Below, piece by piece: positions 60,670 to 64,000 of a DNA stretch of 64,000 bases. The DNA is from Vibrio thalassae (GTDB taxonomy: Bacteria; Pseudomonadota; Gammaproteobacteria; Enterobacterales; Vibrionaceae). The translations under genes and the position numbers were made by a program. The stretch is from positions 62,001 through 126,000 of the forward strand of contig NZ_OANU01000003.1 of the NCBI RefSeq assembly GCF_900089835.1, in the 5' to 3' direction. Numbering within the stretch: the first letter of the stretch is position 1; the number at the start of each line of letters is the position of its first letter. The notes under the pieces were generated by a model. It saw nothing but the letters and a program-made list of their open reading frames with translations. It ran no database searches and was not told where the DNA came from.

Positions 60670-61465
60670 CTCGTTCTAATTTCAGTGCTGAAGGACGATA
60701 AACAAGGTGCACGGGACGTGTCAACGTAGCAAGAAAATCGAAGTCAAAGAAAAGCCCTTCATCAATGTGAAGGGTTTTTATAATTGATAAAGGAACCAAA
60801 GCGGCAGAGACACCTTTGATTGCCAACTGGGCTGCTGCAGTATAGGAGTCCATCTGCATGCTTGGAATAATACCCGCTTGTTGAAGTAAGCCCGCTTGAT
60901 AGGTATTCGCCGGATTGTTGAGGTCGTTAGTGATGAGTTTAGCGGGCGGTGTGGTAAGCGGTTGATGGCTCACGACTCGAAACGGTTCGTTGAATAGATG
61001 GGTAGCATGCAGGCCAAGACGACTATTAAGATGCCCTGCACAGAGTCCAATCGCCGCGTCCCCAGCTTTAACGTGTTCAATGATTCGGGGCGTATGGTTG
61101 GTGGTAATGGTGAGGAATGGGTCTTTAAGCAGCAACGTGGGAAATACTTCACTGAGATAACCTGCCACTAAGGTTTCCGAACAATCTACGCGAATAATCG
61201 TTTGATCATCAAGGGTCTGCTCTTCAGCAATTAATCCGCGAAGCTCATGCAGACTTGGACCAACACGATCGATAAGAGAGAGGGCGTCAGGAGTCAATTT
61301 TATTTGCCTCCCTTCTGGCTCGATTAACTTTTTACCAAGTTTTCTCTCTAGATTGGCTATTCGCTTACTGACTGCCGACTGGCTGATATATAGCCTGCTG
61401 CCAGTACGGCTCATGGTTTTTTCTTGTGAGAGCACAAGTAAGGTCTCAATGCCTTCTAATAGCAT
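60611..61465 (-). CDS. LysR-type transcriptional regulator
   Basis: 284 residues. The N-terminal winged helix-turn-helix (about 1-60) has MSRTGSRLYISQSAVSKRIANLERKLG, the standard LTTR recognition helix. The effector-binding domain from about residue 90 is weaker in similarity. Targets are unknown. It is last in a minus-strand run modF-flavodoxin-LysR with short gaps (9 and 31 bases), so it may be cotranscribed with them. It also overlaps yfcA tail to tail. Confidence 0.9.
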   Translation of the reverse strand: MLLEGIETLLVLSQEKTMSRTGSRLYISQSAVSKRIANLERKLGKKLIEPEGRQIKLTPDALSLIDRVGPSLHELRGLIAEEQTLDDQTIIRVDCSETLVAGYLSEVFPTLLLKDPFLTITTNHTPRIIEHVKAGDAAIGLCAGHLNSRLGLHATHLFNEPFRVVSHQPLTTPPAKLITNDLNNPANTYQAGLLQQAGIIPSMQMDSYTAAAQLAIKGVSAALVPLSIIKTLHIDEGLFFDFDFLATLTRPVHLVYRPSALKLERVRTVIETIEDAVPKVASMP

Positions 61466-61496
61466 ACGCTTTGATGAAAATTGGGAATAGATTTTA

Positions 61497-62075
61497 TTAT
61501 TCTAACATAACTTGATGACGACGTTGGTGGGCTAAGTCAGCAATTCGGCTACCAAAGTAATGTGCAGTTTCTAAGTCATTAGGATGAACTTGCTTATTGT
61601 CATCGTAGCTTGCCACTAAGCCAATTGAGGAGCCTGTGCGGTTCAAAGCTTTGTTATCTGTGTGTTTTGAAACATCTAACCCTGCCCAAATCATACCGTG
61701 CTGGCAGGCTAAGGCAAAGAAACCAAGCAGCGTTTGTTGTTGCTCACCATTGAGACTACCGCCCATGGTAAATCCTGCGGCAAGCTTATTACGCCAATTG
61801 AGTTGGACATATTCATCGCTACTCGCATCCATAAACGCCTTAAATTGAGCGCTGGCCGAACCCATGTAAGTAGGACTTCCGAAAACAATAGCATCGAAAT
61901 GCTTTAGTGATGAAAGTAAATGATTATTGACGTAACGACCCTCTTCAATATCACAGCTCTCAATCTCAAACAGAGTGGCACTATAGAGCGCACACTCGAT
62001 GCCACTTTGAATGGCTTTTGCGAGTGCTCGTGTCGCTCCACTCTTAGAGAAGTAAACAATAGCGATGTTTGACAT
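61497..62075 (-). CDS. Flavodoxin family protein (WrbA-like NAD(P)H:quinone oxidoreductase fold)
   Basis: 192 residues with a flavodoxin-like FMN fold. The N-terminal phosphate loop is VYFSKSGATRALA (7-19), followed by FGSPTYMGSASAQFKAFMD (about 66-84) and FTMGGSLNGEQQQTLLGF (about 104-120), the segments that line the FMN in WrbA-like proteins. The exact reaction is open: quinone or nitro reduction are the usual ones. Start ATG at 62075, nine bases after the modF stop, so the two genes are cotranscribed. Confidence 0.88.
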   Translation of the reverse strand: MSNIAIVYFSKSGATRALAKAIQSGIECALYSATLFEIESCDIEEGRYVNNHLLSSLKHFDAIVFGSPTYMGSASAQFKAFMDASSDEYVQLNWRNKLAAGFTMGGSLNGEQQQTLLGFFALACQHGMIWAGLDVSKHTDNKALNRTGSSIGLVASYDDNKQVHPNDLETAHYFGSRIADLAHQRRHQVMLE

Positions 62076-62084
62076 CTCAATCTC

Positions 62085-63539
62085 CTACATAGGCTGTGTG
62101 AGTTCAACGCGATAGTATTCATCGTCTTCATCTTTAATAAAATCGACAAAATGGTGAATGCTGTCTAGTTCATCTTCCACATAATGGGAGACATAGAGCA
62201 ACTGGCTTAAGTTTTCTTTGGCTATCATATCGAGGGCATTCATCACCAGCTTACGGCCTAGAAAATCAAGCCCTTGATAAGGCTCATCCAAGATAAGGAT
62301 AGTAGGCTGTTTGATAATAGCTCGAGCAATTAAAAGGAGTCTTTGTTGACTATATTCGAGGGACTTAAAAGAACGGTCGTGCAAGTGCTCCATATGAAGC
62401 AGCGTTAACCACTCTTTCGCCGCATCTATCTGATTTTGGCTAGGCTTATCATAAAGTCCGATAGAGTCGAAAAAGCCCGATAACAAGACTTCCAAGGCGC
62501 TGCAACTGACACGATATTGCAAGTGAAGTGCAGAAGAGACCATGCCAGTATGCTGTTTGATGTCCCAAACGGTTTCTCCGCTGCCGCGCTTCAAACCATA
62601 AATCAGAATGTCATTGCTATAACATTGTGGATGATCGCCAAAGATCATGCCGAGCAATGTACTTTTTCCACAACCGTTTGGTCCACGAACTTGCCAGTGC
62701 TCTCCATTGTTAATCTGCCAGTTCACGCCGGAGAATATTTTTTGGTCGACGTATTCTACGTGTCCATCGGTAATTTTAACCAAGGGGTCTGGAAACTTCG
62801 ATTGATGTTGATGCTTACGAATTAGCGCAAGCCATTGTTCGCTTTGCGCTGAAGATTGAGCCAGTAGCTGTGAAATGACAGGGTGAGTGCGCCATTGCTG
62901 GTAGCCTAGTTGCTCGGTCAATGTACCATCTTCAAACATCGCGACATGATTAACCCAAACCGGGATTTCATCTTCCCTTGAGGTGATCACCACCAATTGA
63001 ATATGCAGTGATAGGTCGCGAAGGTAATCGGCGAGCATTTTGCGATGCAACGTATCTAAGCCGACAAATGGCTCATCCAAAATAAGCAGTTTAGGTGAGG
63101 TTGCTAATGCTCTAGCTAACATAACGCGACGTGTTTCGCCGGTTGATAGTTGCTTAAAGCCTCGCTCTCTTAAGTGCAAAAGATCCAGCTCTTGAATCAA
63201 CTGCTCTGCTACAGTTTCGTTGCTGGCAAACTCGGATACCAGTTGAGCCACGGTACGACCAAAATCGATTCGATCCATAAAGTCGGTATCGTCATTGGCA
63301 TTTTCCAGTTCAAGTAACCGCTGCTGTTCTGCTAAAGAAACTTGTGCGATGTCCGTTTGTAAACCAAGAACCTCCCCTTCTTTAGGAAGGATTTCTTGGC
63401 ACAATAAGTCGCCTAATAAGGAGCCTACATTGCCTTGGGTTTCAAATACTGCCCAATGTTCACCAGATTGAATGCGCCAATTTGGAATAGAGATAGAACC
63501 AGATCGGTCAAAAGAAACGTGATTGAAGATGACATCCAT
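62085..63539 (-). CDS. modF: ModF-like protein with two ABC-type ATPase domains
   Basis: 484 residues, aligning along its length with E. coli ModF (about 490 residues). The second half is very close: HWQVRGPNGCGKSTLLGMI, GDHPQCYSNDILIYG, RGSGETVWDIK, RVSCSALEVLLSGFFDSIGLY, LILDEPYQGLD. It has no membrane domain; ModF's role is unclear despite the name. The first domain has lost the P-loop lysine (ETQGNVGSL at 33-41), although its signature LSTGE (131-135) and Walker B LLILDEP remain. The second domain has an intact P-loop (286-294) but a poor signature LEYSQQ (394-399). No other molybdate genes are nearby. Confidence 0.85.
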   Translation of the reverse strand: MDVIFNHVSFDRSGSISIPNWRIQSGEHWAVFETQGNVGSLLGDLLCQEILPKEGEVLGLQTDIAQVSLAEQQRLLELENANDDTDFMDRIDFGRTVAQLVSEFASNETVAEQLIQELDLLHLRERGFKQLSTGETRRVMLARALATSPKLLILDEPFVGLDTLHRKMLADYLRDLSLHIQLVVITSREDEIPVWVNHVAMFEDGTLTEQLGYQQWRTHPVISQLLAQSSAQSEQWLALIRKHQHQSKFPDPLVKITDGHVEYVDQKIFSGVNWQINNGEHWQVRGPNGCGKSTLLGMIFGDHPQCYSNDILIYGLKRGSGETVWDIKQHTGMVSSALHLQYRVSCSALEVLLSGFFDSIGLYDKPSQNQIDAAKEWLTLLHMEHLHDRSFKSLEYSQQRLLLIARAIIKQPTILILDEPYQGLDFLGRKLVMNALDMIAKENLSQLLYVSHYVEDELDSIHHFVDFIKDEDDEYYRVELTQPM

Positions 63540-63614
63540 AGACTTTTCCCTGTCATTGGTCTGAGAGACGATGAATTAACCAACATACTAAAGCGAAAGG
63601 GAAAAATGAAGAGT

Positions 63615-63644
63615 AAAAGCTAGAGATTGTTATCTCTAGCTTTT
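63615..63644 (-). terminator. Terminator after the TRIC-family gene
   Basis: Perfect 13-bp stem AAAAGCTAGAGAT/ATCTCTAGCTTTT with a TGTT loop, ten bases past the stop of the minus-strand gene. It has T residues on both strands, so it may also block plus-strand transcription. Confidence 0.75.
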
Positions 63645-63654
63645 GGTAATCAGG

Positions 63655-64000
63655 TTACTTATCTAAAGCAAACGTAGGTAAGGATAAGTGCCAGCGAATA
63701 GCGCCTAAGCGAATAACCAGCGTTGCAACAATACAACACAAGAAGGCCACTTCTGAAGAAGCACCAAGTAACAGAGCTGAGGTATGGAAAACACCACCTA
63801 TGATACAGGCTGTTGCGTATACCTCACGGCGCAGTACCATAGGGACCTCGCGAGCCAGCACATCCCGAATAATACCGCCACCGCATCCGGTAATTACCCC
63901 CATAATGACTGCAACCATATAGGAGTTTTGGAATAACATGGACTTCTCAACCCCGATACCGACAAAAACCGCAAGACCAACGGCATCGCACACTGGTAAC
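63655..64000 (-). CDS. TRIC cation channel family protein (UPF0126), 5' part missing
   Basis: The last 115 codons of a small membrane protein; the frame is open to the window edge. The visible part holds the second UPF0126 repeat: CDAVGLAVFVGIGVEK, GVITGCGGGIIRDVLAREVPMVLR and then hydrophobic segments ending ALDK. GGGIIRDVL is the family signature. Bacterial members are proposed monovalent cation channels. E. coli has two (YicG, YadS); I cannot decide between them from half of the protein. Confidence 0.85.
   Translation of the reverse strand, partial: LPVCDAVGLAVFVGIGVEKSMLFQNSYMVAVIMGVITGCGGGIIRDVLAREVPMVLRREVYATACIIGGVFHTSALLLGASSEVAFLCCIVATLVIRLGAIRWHLSLPTFALDK

Overview
The window is an uninterrupted piece of core chromosome from a gammaproteobacterium, almost certainly a Vibrio or close relative. 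I infer this from protein similarity I recognise (DksA, AcnB, DolP, LpoA, ErpA), from base composition in the mid-40s % GC by eye, and from gene order: gluQRS-dksA-sfsA, lpoA-yraN-diaA-dolP next to rsmI and rnpB, and a dcw cluster running on to secA-mutT-dapB-carAB. I see no phage, insertion sequence, integron, CRISPR array or tRNA gene, and no stretch with foreign composition.

Layout. 1-9.5 kb: gluQRS (cut by the left edge), dksA and sfsA on the minus strand, then hrpB, mrcB (PBP1b) and a patatin/beta-barrel protein of type Vd secretion architecture on the plus strand. 9.5-20.6 kb: acnB with a structured leader, a large hybrid histidine kinase, rsmC, an AI-2E-family permease, an unlisted 40-residue membrane protein, hemL and erpA. 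20.6-27.8 kb: a two-gene RND efflux operon behind a perfect inverted repeat, then ilvIH. 27.8-32.7 kb: dolP, diaA, yraN, lpoA (minus), rsmI (plus) and rnpB, the RNase P RNA. 32.8-49.6 kb: the division and cell wall cluster rsmH-ftsL-ftsI-murE-murF-mraY-murD-ftsW-murG-murC, a terminator and a new promoter, then ftsQ-ftsA-ftsZ-lpxC. mraZ and ddl are absent from the cluster. 50-59.2 kb: secA (no secM seen upstream), mutT, dapB, carA, carB. 59.2-64 kb: a small outer membrane barrel, a TSUP permease (yfcA), a LysR regulator, a flavodoxin-like protein, a ModF-like double ATPase, and a TRIC-family protein cut by the right edge.

How it fits together. Much of the window builds the envelope. murE/F/D/C, mraY and murG make lipid II, FtsW/FtsI and PBP1b (with its class partner activator LpoA encoded nearby) polymerise it, FtsL/Q/A/Z position the septum, LpxC commits to lipid A, SecA exports, DolP is an outer membrane lipoprotein and DapB supplies meso-DAP. 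carAB feeds arginine and pyrimidines.

The most informative non-coding signals surround carAB. The 3' UTR of carB looks like the sRNA CarZ known from V. cholerae, and 10 nt of it are perfectly complementary to the carA ribosome binding site. Two ARG boxes at exact 21-bp phasing lie immediately upstream of that same site, with a strong promoter and a PurR-like site further up. Other points worth checking are the 40-aa protein, a translationally coupled minicistron before acnB, the terminator/promoter break at murC-ftsQ, and a ModF-like protein whose two nucleotide sites look asymmetrically degenerate. I did not find a clear new multi-gene system.
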